From Arenivirga flava (GTDB lineage Bacteria > Actinomycetota > Actinomycetes > Actinomycetales > Microbacteriaceae): a DNA stretch of 64,000 nt. Location of the stretch: positions 868,001-932,000 of the forward strand of contig NZ_BSUL01000001.1 of assembly GCF_030161575.1 (NCBI RefSeq), in the 5' to 3' direction. Shown in pieces: positions 30,459-40,274 of the stretch; the first letter of the stretch is position 1; the number at the start of each line of letters is the position of its first letter. Both the position numbers and the translations under genes were made by a program. The notes beneath the pieces are model-generated. The model was not told where the DNA came from and ran no database searches. It saw only the letters and a list, made by a program, of their open reading frames with translations.

Positions 30459-32948
30459 ATGAACCCTACCCAGAACCGCCCTGCCGGCCCTGTCGGCGAC
30501 GAGGAGCGCATCCTCGACGTCGACGTCTCCGACGAGATGCAGGGCTCCTTCCTCGAGTACGCCTACTCCGTCATCTACTCGCGCGCGCTGCCCGACGCGC
30601 GCGACGGGCTCAAGCCGGTGCAGCGTCGCATCCTCTACCAGATGACCGAGATGGGACTGCGGCCCGATCGCGGGCACGTCAAGAGCGCCCGCGTCGTCGG
30701 CGAGGTCATGGGCAAGCTGCATCCGCACGGCGACACGGCGATCTACGACGCGCTCGTGCGCCTGGCGCAGAGCTTCGTCCAGCGCGTGCCGCTCGTCGAC
30801 GGGCACGGCAACTTCGGTTCGCTCGACGACGGCCCGGCCGCCTCGCGGTACACCGAGGCGAGGCTCGCGGCCCCCGCGCTGGCGCTCACGGACGGGCTCG
30901 ACGAGGACGTCGTCGACTTCGTGCCCAACTACGACAACCAGCTGCAGCAGCCTTCGGTGCTGCCGGCCGGGTATCCGAACCTGCTGGTCAACGGCACGAC
31001 GGGCATCGCGGTGGGCATGGCCACCAACATGGCGCCGCACAACCTCGTCGAGGTCGTGGCCGCGGCCGTGCACCTGCTCGAGCACCCCGACGCCACGGTC
31101 GAGGAGCTCATGCGCTTCGTGCCCGCTCCGGATCTGCCCTCGGGCGGCACCATCGTGGGCCTCGACGGCATCAAGGATGCGTACACGACCGGGCGCGGCA
31201 GCTTCAAGACCCGCGCGCGCGTGTCCATCGGGCCGATCACGGCCCGCAAGACCGGCATCACCGTCACCGAGCTGCCGTACCTCGTCGGCCCGGAGAAGCT
31301 GATCGAGAAGATCAAGGACGGCGTGCAGTCGAAGAAGCTCTCGGGCATCTCGGACGTCAACGACCTGACCGACCGCAGGAACGGCCTCAAGCTCGTCATC
31401 GGCATCAAGACCGGGTTCAGCCCGGAGGCGGTGCTCGAGCAGCTCTACCGGTACACGCCGCTCGAGGACGGTTTCAGCATCAACAGCGTGGCGCTGGTCG
31501 ACGGGCAGCCCCGCACGCTCGGGCTCAAGGAGCTGCTGCGCGTCTACCTCGACCACCGGCTCCAGGTCGTCACCCGGCGCAGCGAGTACCGCCTGGCCAG
31601 GCGCCGCGAGCGCCTCCACCTCGTCGAGGGCCTCCTCGTCGCGATCCTGGACATCGACGAGGTCATCCAGGTCATCCGCACCAGCGACGACGCCGAGGCC
31701 GCGCGCACCCGGCTCGAGGACGTGTTCGACCTGAGCCGGCTGCAGAGCGAGTACATCCTCGAGCTGCGGTTGCGGCGGCTCACCAAGTTCAGCCGCGTCG
31801 AGCTCGAGGCCGAGCGCGATCAGCTGCTCGCCGACATCGCGCAGCTCGAGGCGCTGCTCGCCTCACCCGCGCTGCTGCGTCGCTCGGTCGGCGATGAGCT
31901 CGAGAGCATGGCGGAGCGCTTCGGCACGCCGCGGCGCACCCTGCTCACCGAGGCACGACCGCAGCCGGCGGGCGCCTCCCGCCGGGCCGCCGCCGCGTCC
32001 CTGGAGATCGCCGACGCGCCGTGCCGCGTCCTGCTGAGCACGACCGGCCGGCTGCTGCGCGTCGATCTCGGCGACGAGCCCGGCGTGCCGACGCCGGCCA
32101 GGCGGAGCAAGCACGACGCCATCCGGTCCGAGATCGCCGGCACGACCCGCGGCGAGCTGGGCGCGGTCACGGACCGCGGCCGCCTCATCCGCTTCTCCCC
32201 CGTCGACCTGCCCGCGGCCCCCGTGCACTCGGTGCAGCTGGCCGCGGGCGTCAAGGTCGGCGACTACCTCACGCTCGAGAAGAACGAGCGCGTGATCGCC
32301 CTCGTCGACTTCCTCGCGGACGCGCCGATCGCCGCCGGCACGGCGCAGGGCATCGTGAAGCGAGTCGCCCCCGGCGCCTGGCCGAACCGGCCGGACTTCG
32401 AGCTCATCGCGCTGAAGAGCGGCGACGCGGTGGTCGGCGTCGGCCAGGGCCCCGACACCGACGAGCTGGTCTTCCTGACCTCCGACGCCCAGCTGCTGCA
32501 CTTCCCCGCTGGGTCCGTGCGACCGCAGGGCGTGGCCGCGGGCGGCATGGCCGGCGTGAAGCTCGGCGCGAACGCACGGGTGCTCTTCTTCGGCACGGTC
32601 GATCCCGCCGCCTCGCCCGTCGTCGTCACGGTCAGCGCGAACGATGGAGCCCTGCCCGGCACCGATCCGGGCCGAGCCAAGGTGAGCGACTTCACCGAGT
32701 TCCCCGGCAAGGGCCGCGCGACCGGCGGCGTGCGCTCGCACGCGTTCCTGCGCGGCGAGGCGGGGCTCTCCCTCGCCTGGGTGGGCATCGCGGCCCGAGC
32801 GGTGGGCGCCGACGGCTCGCAGCGGATCCTGCCCGTCGGCGGATCGCGGCGCGACGCCTCCGGCACGCCGCTGCAGGGGGTCGTGCACTCGATCGGCACG
32901 GGCATCGGCGCGAACGCCCCGGTTGCCGACGGTTCGCCGGTCGACTGA
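30459..32948 (+). CDS. parC: DNA topoisomerase IV subunit A (ParC/GyrA-type)
   Basis: Breakage-reunion subunit of a type IIA topoisomerase, 829 residues. The N-terminal segment [20 protein letters not shown] and catalytic Tyr131 ([11 protein letters not shown]) are present. The C-terminal beta-propeller lacks the GyrA box, which together with its place near sigA favours topoisomerase IV over gyrase. Convergent with parE, as in relatives. A TAGCAT hexamer 12 nt upstream would give a very short leader. Confidence 0.9.
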   Translation: MNPTQNRPAGPVGDEERILDVDVSDEMQGSFLEYAYSVIYSRALPDARDGLKPVQRRILYQMTEMGLRPDRGHVKSARVVGEVMGKLHPHGDTAIYDALVRLAQSFVQRVPLVDGHGNFGSLDDGPAASRYTEARLAAPALALTDGLDEDVVDFVPNYDNQLQQPSVLPAGYPNLLVNGTTGIAVGMATNMAPHNLVEVVAAAVHLLEHPDATVEELMRFVPAPDLPSGGTIVGLDGIKDAYTTGRGSFKTRARVSIGPITARKTGITVTELPYLVGPEKLIEKIKDGVQSKKLSGISDVNDLTDRRNGLKLVIGIKTGFSPEAVLEQLYRYTPLEDGFSINSVALVDGQPRTLGLKELLRVYLDHRLQVVTRRSEYRLARRRERLHLVEGLLVAILDIDEVIQVIRTSDDAEAARTRLEDVFDLSRLQSEYILELRLRRLTKFSRVELEAERDQLLADIAQLEALLASPALLRRSVGDELESMAERFGTPRRTLLTEARPQPAGASRRAAAASLEIADAPCRVLLSTTGRLLRVDLGDEPGVPTPARRSKHDAIRSEIAGTTRGELGAVTDRGRLIRFSPVDLPAAPVHSVQLAAGVKVGDYLTLEKNERVIALVDFLADAPIAAGTAQGIVKRVAPGAWPNRPDFELIALKSGDAVVGVGQGPDTDELVFLTSDAQLLHFPAGSVRPQGVAAGGMAGVKLGANARVLFFGTVDPAASPVVVTVSANDGALPGTDPGRAKVSDFTEFPGKGRATGGVRSHAFLRGEAGLSLAWVGIAARAVGADGSQRILPVGGSRRDASGTPLQGVVHSIGTGIGANAPVADGSPVD
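30463..30468 (-). promoter_or_regulatory. -10 box of the phosphodiesterase gene, lying inside parC
   Basis: TAGGGT on the minus strand, within codons 2-4 of parC and 7 nt before the ATG at 30455. Confidence 0.55.
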
Positions 32949-33052
32949 CGAACGCGGCGCTCCGGCCCGGCCGCAGTTCGCCGACTCTCGCGCGTCATCC
33001 GACGCCGCAACCGGGCGGAGGAGGAGGGGGTCAGGCGCTGGTGCCGCGTGGC

Positions 33053-35130
33053 TCAGACATCGATGCGCTCCCGGTCGAGGCCCTCGCCGGCGGTGATGAA
33101 CTCCTTGCGCGGTGCCACGTCGTTGCCCATGAGCAGTTCGAAGACCCGGGCGGCGTTCTCGGCGTCACCGATGTTCACCCGGCGCAGCGTGCGGTGACGA
33201 CGATCCATCGTCGTCTCCGCGAGCTGGTCCGCGTCCATCTCACCGAGGCCCTTGTAACGCTGGATCGGATCCTGGTAGCGCCGCTTCGAGCGGTCGAGCT
33301 GCTTGAGCACGCCCTGCAGCTCGGCCTCGGAGTAGGTGTAGACCGTCTCGTTCGGTTTGGAACCCGGATTTATGATGACGACCCGGTGCAGCGGCGGCAC
33401 GGCCGCGAAGATGCGACCGGCCTCGACCATCGGACGCATGTAGCGGAAGAAGAGGGTGAGCAGCAGCGTGCGGATGTGCGCCCCGTCGACGTCGGCATCG
33501 CTCATCATGATGACCTTGCCGTAACGCGCCTGATCGACCTCGAAGCTGCGTCCCGACCCGGCACCGATCACCTGGATGATCGAGGCGCACTCGGTGTTCG
33601 AGAGCATGTCGCTGACGGACGCCTTCTGCACGTTGAGGATCTTGCCTCGGATCGGCAGCAGCGCCTGGTACTCGCTGTCGCGCGCGAGCTTGGCGGTGCC
33701 CAGCGCGCTGTCGCCCTCCACGATGAACAGCTCGCTGCCCTCGGTCTCCTTCGACCTGCAGTCGACGAGCTTTGCGGGCAGGCTGGAGTTCTCGAGCGCG
33801 TTCTTGCGCCGCTGCGTCTCCTTGTGCGCCCGGGCGGAGATGCGGGACTTCATCTCGGCGACGACCTTCTCGAGCACGAGCGCGCTCTGCGCCTTGTCGT
33901 CGCGCTTCGCACTGGTGAAGCGCTCCGCGAACTGCTTCGCCACCGTGTTGGCGACGATCGCGCGCACCGCGGGGGTGCCGAGCACCTCCTTGGTCTGGCC
34001 CTCGAACTGCGGCTCGGGCAGGCGCACGGTCAGCACGGCGGTCAGCCCCGCGAGCGCATCCTCTTTCTCCACCTTGTCGTTGCCGGCCTTGAGCTTGCGC
34101 GCGTTCTTCTCGACCTCGGCGCGCACGAACTTGAGCAGTCCCGCTTCGAAGCCGTTCTGGTGGGTGCCGCCCTTCGGGGTGGCGATGATGTTGACGAAGC
34201 TGCGGAACACGGTCTCGTAACCCTGGCCCCAGCGCAGTGCGAGGTCGACCTCGCACTCGCGCTCGACCTCGGTCGACACCATGTGCCCGTTCTCCTGCAG
34301 CACCGGCACCGTCTCCTTGTACGCACCGGTGCCCTGCATCCGCCAGGTGTCGGTGATCGCCGCATCGGGTGCGAGGAAGTCGACGAATTCGCTGATGCCC
34401 CCGTCGAAGCGGAACGACTCGCGGGCGTGCTCCTCACCGCGACGGTCGTCGATCTCGATGCCGAGGCCCGGCACGAGGAACGCCGTCTGGCGTGCACGGG
34501 CGATGAGGTCGTCGAAGCCGAAGGCCGCGCCCTTGGTGAAGATCTGCCGATCCGCCCAGTAGCGGATGCGCGTACCGGTCCTGGCCTTGGCCACCTTGCC
34601 CACGACCCGCAGCTCGCTGCCGGAGACGAAGGGCGTGAACGGCGCGTCGGGGTCGGTTCGCCGGCATCGGCGAAGATGCCGGGCTCACCGCGGTGGAAGC
34701 TCATCGCGTACGTCTTGCCGTCGCGGTCGACCTCGACGTCGAGCCGTTCGGAGAGGGCGTTGACCACCGATGCGCCGACGCCGTGCAGACCACCCGAGGC
34801 GGCGTAGGAGCCGGAGCCGAACTTGCCACCGGCGTGCAGCTTGGTGAAGACCACCTCGACGCCGGTCAGGCCGGTCTTCGGCTCGACGTCGACCGGGATG
34901 CCGCGGGCCCGGTCGCGCACCTCGACGCTGGAGTCGGGGTGCAGCACGACCTCGATGGAGTCGCCGTGCCCGGCGAGCGCCTCGTCGACCGAGTTGTCGA
35001 TGATCTCCCAGAGGCAGTGCATGAGGCCGCGCGAGTCGGTCGAGCCGATGTACATGCCCGGACGCTTCCGCACCGCCTCGAGGCCCTCGAGCACCGAGAG
35101 ATGGCGTGCGGAGTAGTCGGAGCTGGCCAC
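33053..35130 (-). CDS. parE: DNA topoisomerase IV subunit B (ParE), with an apparent single-base frameshift
   Basis: ATPase subunit that partners ParC. The GHKL ATPase domain ([26 protein letters not shown]) and the TOPRIM domain ([22 protein letters not shown]) flank the transducer region, with [10 protein letters not shown] near the end. The frame breaks after DAGEPTP. One missing base in the four-G run at 34649-34652 restores [16 protein letters not shown] and a 692-residue protein. Essential, so a sequencing error is likely. Confidence 0.92.
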
Positions 35131-35333
35131 GGGTGTCGTTCCTCCAGGGGTTCGGCGGTGCTGCCAGCCTACTGATCGCCACCGACACGGCCCGGCTCCG
35201 ACACCCGAGCGCCCGCGGGCCTTTCTGCCCCCAGCGAAACGTCACGCAAACGACGCATCCCCGGGCCGGCGGCATGCTGTACTGGTCGCCAACGAGTTCC
35301 CGAACTCCCGAGTCGCGCGAAGGAGACCCTCCC

Positions 35334-35564
35334 ATGTCCCAGATCACCACTGAGAACAGCGCCATCGACGAGGTCGTGGGCGGCTACCAGCTCTCCGCAC
35401 TGGACCGCTGCGACAGCTGCGGCGCGCAGGCCTACGTGCGCGCCACCCTGGCGAGCGGGGAATTGCTCTTCTGCGCCCACCACGCCAAGGAGGTCCGCGC
35501 CAAGATCGAGCCGATCGCGCTCGAATGGCTGGACGAGTCCGCGCGCCTCCTCGAGGACGCCTGA
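35334..35564 (+). CDS. DUF7455-like small zinc-ribbon protein
   Basis: A 76-residue protein with CDSCGAQAYVR and FCAHHAKEV, together a likely Cys3His or Cys2-CysHis zinc site. Strong ribosome site (AAGGAG). Similar short proteins sit near sigA and parE in many actinobacteria; function unknown. Confidence 0.85.
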   Translation: MSQITTENSAIDEVVGGYQLSALDRCDSCGAQAYVRATLASGELLFCAHHAKEVRAKIEPIALEWLDESARLLEDA

Positions 35565-35576
35565 CCCGAACGCTCT

Positions 35577-35612
35577 CCGAGGGCCCGGACGCTGCGGCGG
35601 CCGGGCCCTCGG
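35577..35612. terminator. Bidirectional terminator
   Basis: Stem CCGAGGGCCCGG/CCGGGCCCTCGG with a 12-nt loop between two convergent genes. Confidence 0.8.
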
Positions 35613-35648
35613 TCGTTCAGCTGGGGCGTCCTGCGCTCGATGGACGAC

Positions 35649-36650
35649 TCATCCCGCCCCACGGACGAGCGACGAGCGCAGGGCCTCCTCGAGCGAGGTG
35701 TGCTGGAACGCGTATCCACCGGCGAGCAGCCGCTCGGGATGCACCCACCGGCTCTTGAGGATCAGCTCCGGCTCGGTGCGCAGCGCCCACATCGCCGGCT
35801 CGAGCATCCATCGGTGGGCCGGAAGGCCGAACGGTGCGCCGACGCTGCGCCGCAGGGCCGCCATCAGGGCGCGATTGTCGCTCGCCTCCGGCGCCGCGAC
35901 GTTGACGACGCCGTCGAGCGATGCGTCGCGCATGCAGTGGCGCACGATCCCGACCATGTCGTCGACGTGCACCCAGCTGAAGCGCTGGCGCGCCCCGCCG
36001 GTGCGCCTGCGGTCGGCCGTGCCGTGCCGGCGCTCCCCCGAGGTCGTGATGCCGTCGAGCCGCCCGCCACCGGGCCACGGGCCGTGGAACTGCGGCCCGC
36101 CGAGGCCGAGGCGCGCGAGCCGGGCGAGCAGTCGCGTGGCCGGCCCGTCGCCGCCGAGCACGATGGACATCCGCAGGGCGACCTTGCGGGTGCGCGGCGT
36201 GTCGGCGGCCGCGAACGCCGCCTCCCAGTGCCGGGCCACGTCCACCGAGAAGCCGGAACCGAGCTCGCCGTCGACCTCGGTCATCGCGCGGTCGTGCGCA
36301 TCGCGGTAGATCGTGCCCGTGCTCGCGTTGAGCCACACGGCGGGCGGCGCATCGACCGAGGCGATGGCCTCGCCGAGCTCCCGGGTGGTCTCGAGACGGG
36401 ACCGCAGCACCTCGCGCCGGTTCGCCTCCGTGCAGCGGCAGTTCACGCTCTTCCCGGCGAGGTTGACCACGACGGCTGCGCCGTCCACGAGCGAGCGGAT
36501 GCGGTCCGTCTCGCCCCAGCGCGCATCCGGTCCGCTGCGACCGATCCGGACGACCCGATGGCCGTCGGCCTCGAGCGCGGAGCCGAGATGGCGCCCGATG
36601 AATCCGCTCGCACCGGCGAGCACGGCCACGGGTCGTCCATCCCCCTGCAT
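35649..36650 (-). CDS. TIGR01777-family NAD(P)-dependent epimerase
   Basis: A 333-residue short-chain dehydrogenase-like protein. The Rossmann motif is AGASGFIGRHLG near the N-terminus, the family-specific segment is VVNLAGKSVNCRCT, and a DUF1731 C-terminal domain ends KSRWVHPERLLAGGYAF. The active-site pattern is atypical, as in the rest of the family. It lies just upstream of gatD on the same strand but has its own leaderless promoter. Substrate unknown. Confidence 0.9.
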   Translation of the reverse strand: MQGDGRPVAVLAGASGFIGRHLGSALEADGHRVVRIGRSGPDARWGETDRIRSLVDGAAVVVNLAGKSVNCRCTEANRREVLRSRLETTRELGEAIASVDAPPAVWLNASTGTIYRDAHDRAMTEVDGELGSGFSVDVARHWEAAFAAADTPRTRKVALRMSIVLGGDGPATRLLARLARLGLGGPQFHGPWPGGGRLDGITTSGERRHGTADRRRTGGARQRFSWVHVDDMVGIVRHCMRDASLDGVVNVAAPEASDNRALMAALRRSVGAPFGLPAHRWMLEPAMWALRTEPELILKSRWVHPERLLAGGYAFQHTSLEEALRSSLVRGAG

Positions 36651-36657
36651 GCGGACG

Positions 36658-36663
36658 AGCCTA
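36658..36663 (-). promoter_or_regulatory. -10 box, leaderless start of the epimerase gene
   Basis: TAGGCT on the minus strand, 7 nt before the ATG at 36650. Confidence 0.55.
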
Positions 36664-36674
36664 GCGCGGCGGGC

Positions 36675-37412
36675 TCAGGCGTCCGGACCGAGCCCGGTGC
36701 CCTGGAGCAGCGTGCGGCGCGTCTCGAGCGCGAGCAGGTCGACGCGCTCGTGCTCGGCCGTGCGGGAGTAGTGCAGTCCGGCCCGCTCGGCAGCCAGGCC
36801 GGCGAGGTGATCGGCGAGCAGCGGGTTCACCGCGAGCACCGGTCCGTGCAGGTAGGTGCCGATCACGTTGCCCTGATGCACGCCCTCGGCGCGCCCGATG
36901 CGGTTGCCGGAGCCGAGCACGATGGTGCCGAGCGGTGGCACGCCGGCACCGAGGTGCACGGTCGCGCCCTGGTTCTCCACGCCGACCAGGCGTCCGAGCG
37001 GGCTGTCGACCACGTAGCTCTTGCCGACGTGACGCTTCGCGCCCAGCTCGACGCGCAGGTCGACGAGACCGGCGCCCGGGAGCACGCCGCCGTCCTCGAG
37101 GCGCAGCTCCGAACCGAGCATCTGGTAGCCGCCGTTGACCGCGAGGAAGGGCACGCCGTCGGCGGCCCACGCCCGCAGGGTCGGGGCGATGCGTGCGAGG
37201 TCGGTGGCGATCGCGCGCTGAGCCGAGACCGGTCCGTGACCCAGCGTGACCAGGTCGGGAGCGTCGCTGGGCAGCTCCTCGCCGAGATCGTAGGTCACGA
37301 CCTCGGCATCGATGCCGGCCCACCCGAGGCGGGTGCGCAGCACGAAGCCGTTGCCGGTGTCGCCGTTCACGTTGAGGTGCTGGGCGAAGAGCTCGAGGAT
37401 CGTCAGGCTCAT
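36675..37412 (-). CDS. gatD: GatD-like glutamine amidotransferase subunit, catalytic Cys replaced by Asn
   Basis: In other Gram-positives GatD releases ammonia from glutamine and MurT attaches it to the alpha-carboxyl of D-Glu in lipid II. This 245-residue protein is clearly homologous: LTILELFAQHLNVNGDTGN at the start, GVENQGATVHL, and TYLHGPVLAVNPLLADHL with His189. The nucleophile elbow, normally C-G-G-Y-Q, reads AVNGGYQMLG with Asn93 (codon AAC at 37134-37136). Changing Cys to Asn needs two base substitutions, so a read error is unlikely. Glutaminase activity is not expected. The ATG overlaps the murT stop, so the two subunits are co-translated. Confidence 0.92.
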   Translation of the reverse strand: MSLTILELFAQHLNVNGDTGNGFVLRTRLGWAGIDAEVVTYDLGEELPSDAPDLVTLGHGPVSAQRAIATDLARIAPTLRAWAADGVPFLAVNGGYQMLGSELRLEDGGVLPGAGLVDLRVELGAKRHVGKSYVVDSPLGRLVGVENQGATVHLGAGVPPLGTIVLGSGNRIGRAEGVHQGNVIGTYLHGPVLAVNPLLADHLAGLAAERAGLHYSRTAEHERVDLLALETRRTLLQGTGLGPDA

Positions 37413-38707
37413 GCGGAGCCGGCCTCCAGATCGCGGTAGCCCAGGTGGCGGCGCGCAGCCATCATCTGGTCGTGGTCGAGGAAGAAGGTGCGCGTGCCGC
37501 TGGTCGGCCGAGGCGTCGCCAGCACGTGGTCGAGGGCCTTGCCGATGTCGGGCTCGACGAGCCCGACGGGGATGCCGAGGTAGCCGAGGCGCAGCGCCAT
37601 GAACGAGGCCTTCGGTCCCGCCACGGCCTCCACGCGCTCGAGCTTCGAGAAGTCCGCCGAGTAGAGCCACGACGGGTCGTAGCTCGACTCGTCGTACGCG
37701 ATCAGCACCGACTCGGGGGCCGCCTCGAGGAAGTCCATGTTGAGCTGCAGGCTCGCCAGGTTCTTGTTCATGAGGATCTCGATGTCCCCGTTCGCGTGCG
37801 GGATGACCTCGCCGCGGCCGTAGACCGGCGCGACCTCGTCGATGCCGCGCTTCGCCGCATCCGCTCGGAATCCGTCGCCGAGCGCCGCTCGGGCGAGCTC
37901 GATCGCCGCGGCCGCGTCGACCGCGTAGTGCAGTCCTCGAGAGGGCAGCCGGACGGATGCCTCGTCCGCACCGATGCGCAGGGTGGCCTCGGCGCCGCGC
38001 TGCGCGAGCACCTCCACACCGACCTCCGGGCGGGACCCGAGCGCCCTGCCGGAGCCCTCGGCGGCGAAGTCGCGGGCCGCGACCAGGCCGTGGGGCGCCG
38101 CGGCGTAGGCGACCTCGGAGGCGCCGAACCAGCTGATCGACAGGTCGTCGCGCCCGGCGGCCTCCTCGCCGAACCCGCGCACGAAGGCGTCGTCGGCGTT
38201 GAGCACCAACGGTCCCCCGACCTCCGCGATGATCGCGCGGAACATGTCGGCGACCCGGTCGGGCTCGTGGAAGCGGTAGATCTGATCGACGACGAGGTTG
38301 AGGATCAGCGATCCCTTCGGCTGCAGTTCCCGCGCGAGCACCGCGCCGTAGCCCTCGTCGACCTCGAGCACCGCGATGTCGGCGTCGACACGGCCGCCGA
38401 GCGAGGCGGCGCCGATCAGCGAGGACGCGATGCCCTGGGGCATGTTGGCACCCGAGTTGTTGGTGAACACCCGCAGACCGTGGGCGCGCAGCACGCTCGT
38501 GAGCATGTTGGTCGTCGTGGACTTGCCGTTCGAGCCCATGACGAAGAGCACGCCGTAGGGCAGCGATCCGGCCAGGCGGCGGTTGATGTCCGGGGTGATG
38601 CGCCGGGCGACGAAGCCCGGGAACGCCGAACCGCCGCCGCGCAGCCGGCTCGCGATCCGGGCGAGCTTGGCGACGGCGACGGTCAGCGCGGTGCGCGGAT
38701 CACTCAA
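37409..38707 (-). CDS. murT: MurT-like Mur ligase (lipid II isoglutaminyl synthase subunit), divergent
   Basis: A 432-residue Mur ligase-fold protein. The ATP loop is [12 protein letters not shown] (residues 58-69), followed by VLEVDEGYG. The C-terminal domain has [19 protein letters not shown]. Canonical MurT has a four-Cys zinc ribbon in its middle domain; here residues about 195-245 contain no Cys. In the C-terminal motif SW-x-x-D, the Asp that completes the GatD triad appears to be Ser350. The start is a TTG overlapping the sigA stop by 8 bp, with no better in-frame alternative nearby. Forms an operon with gatD. Confidence 0.88.
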   Translation of the reverse strand: MSDPRTALTVAVAKLARIASRLRGGGSAFPGFVARRITPDINRRLAGSLPYGVLFVMGSNGKSTTTNMLTSVLRAHGLRVFTNNSGANMPQGIASSLIGAASLGGRVDADIAVLEVDEGYGAVLARELQPKGSLILNLVVDQIYRFHEPDRVADMFRAIIAEVGGPLVLNADDAFVRGFGEEAAGRDDLSISWFGASEVAYAAAPHGLVAARDFAAEGSGRALGSRPEVGVEVLAQRGAEATLRIGADEASVRLPSRGLHYAVDAAAAIELARAALGDGFRADAAKRGIDEVAPVYGRGEVIPHANGDIEILMNKNLASLQLNMDFLEAAPESVLIAYDESSYDPSWLYSADFSKLERVEAVAGPKASFMALRLGYLGIPVGLVEPDIGKALDHVLATPRPTSGTRTFFLDHDQMMAARRHLGYRDLEAGSA

Positions 38708-40051
38708 GGTAGTCGCGCAGCGACTGCGAGCGGGACGGGTGGCGCAGCTTCGCCATCGTCTTCGACTCGATCTGACGGATGCGCTCCCGGGTCACCCCGA
38801 ACGTGTCGCCGATCTGGTCGAGGGTCTTCGGCATGCCGTCGCCGAGACCGAAGCGCATGCGGATCACGCCCGCCTCGCGCTCGCTCAACGAGTCGAGCAA
38901 CGACTCCAACTGCTTCTGCAGCATCGTGAAGCCGACCGCGTCAGCCGGGACCACGGCCTCGGTGTCCTCGATGAGGTCGCCGAACTCGCTGTCGCCGTCC
39001 TCGCCGAGCGGGGTGTGCAGCGAGATGGGCTCGCGCCCGTACTTCTGCACCTCGATGACCTTCTCCGGGGTCATGTCGAGCTCGCGGCTCAGCTCCTCGG
39101 GCGTGGGCTCGCGGCCAAGGTCCTGCAGCATCTGGCGCTGCACGCGCGCCAGCTTGTTGATGACCTCGACCATGTGCACCGGGATGCGGATGGTACGGGC
39201 CTGATCGGCCATCGCGCGCGTGATCGCCTGGCGGATCCACCACGTCGCGTAGGTCGAGAACTTGAAGCCCTTGGTGTAGTCGAACTTCTCGACGGCGCGG
39301 ATGAGGCCCAGGTTGCCTTCCTGGATCAGGTCCAGGAACTGCATGCCGCGGCCCGTGTAGCGCTTGGCGAGCGAGACCACGAGGCGCAGATTCGCACCCA
39401 GCAGGTGGCTCTTGGCGCGCTGACCGTCCTTCGCGACCCAGGAGAGCTCGCGCCCGAGGGTCGAGCGGATCTCGTCCTTGCCCATCGAGGAGAGCTTCTC
39501 CTCGGCGAAGAGGCCGGCCTCGATGCGCATCGCCAGCTCGACCTCCTCCGCGGCGTTGAGCAGCGCGACCTTGCCGATCTGCTTGAGGTAGTCCTTGACC
39601 GGGTCGGCCGTGGCGCCCGTGATGGCGGTCGAGTAGACCGGCACGTCGTCGTCCTCGTCATCGGCCTTGAGCACCAGGGCGCCCTTGGGCAGCACGATGT
39701 CCTTGACGGGCTCCTCGGAGTCCTTCTCGGCGCCCTCGTCGGCGACCTCGGGGGTCTCCGCAGCGTCGTCGGCCTCGACCTCGACGACGGGCTCCTCGCC
39801 GTCGTCGTCCTCCTCCTCGGCCTCGGGCGCGCTCGCCTTCGAGCGGGTGGACTTGCGGGGGCCTTCTCGGCGGACGCGCCCTTCACGGTCGTCGCCTTCG
39901 CCGCGGGTGCCTTCTTCGCCGGCGCCTTCGCGGCGGTCGTCTTCTTCGCAGCAGCCGCCTTCTTCGCAGCGGTCTGGCGCGCGGGGGCCTTGGCGGGCTC
40001 CGCGGCCTCGGTGGTCTCGTCCACCGTCGTCGTCGTGGTCCGGGCTGCCAT
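38700..40051 (-). CDS. sigA: Primary sigma factor SigA, with an apparent single-base frameshift
   Basis: Principal sigma-70 factor. The N-terminal Ala/Lys-rich extension ([20 protein letters not shown]) and acidic linker are typical of Microbacteriaceae. Region 2 includes [20 protein letters not shown] and [15 protein letters not shown]; region 4.2 is [20 protein letters not shown]. The frame breaks after GASAEKAP and resumes at [14 protein letters not shown]. One missing base in the five-G run at 39857-39861 restores a 450-residue protein. An essential gene, so this is almost certainly a sequencing error. GAAGAGGTG lies before the ATG. Confidence 0.95.
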
Positions 40052-40274
40052 GCGAACACCTCTTCCGTTCGTCGTCACGCCCGGAGGCCGACTCGGGTCG
40101 GCGCCGTTTCCGGGCAGTATGAGGACCCATGTCAAGTCCCCCTGCGAGCACCGATCCCGCCTGAGCGGTTCGGATGAGGAGGGCCCGAACGGGTCCTTCC
40201 TCTCATTGTCGCACAGTCCCCTCCTCCCGACGAATCCGCGAGCGCGTGTTCGCCCAGCGCGAGCACCGCCCCGA

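Noticed and set aside
30459..35130. Calling the topoisomerase pair gyrA/gyrB
   Set aside because: The A subunit lacks a GyrA box, and convergent placement near sigA matches actinobacterial parC/parE. Certainty needs the rest of the genome.
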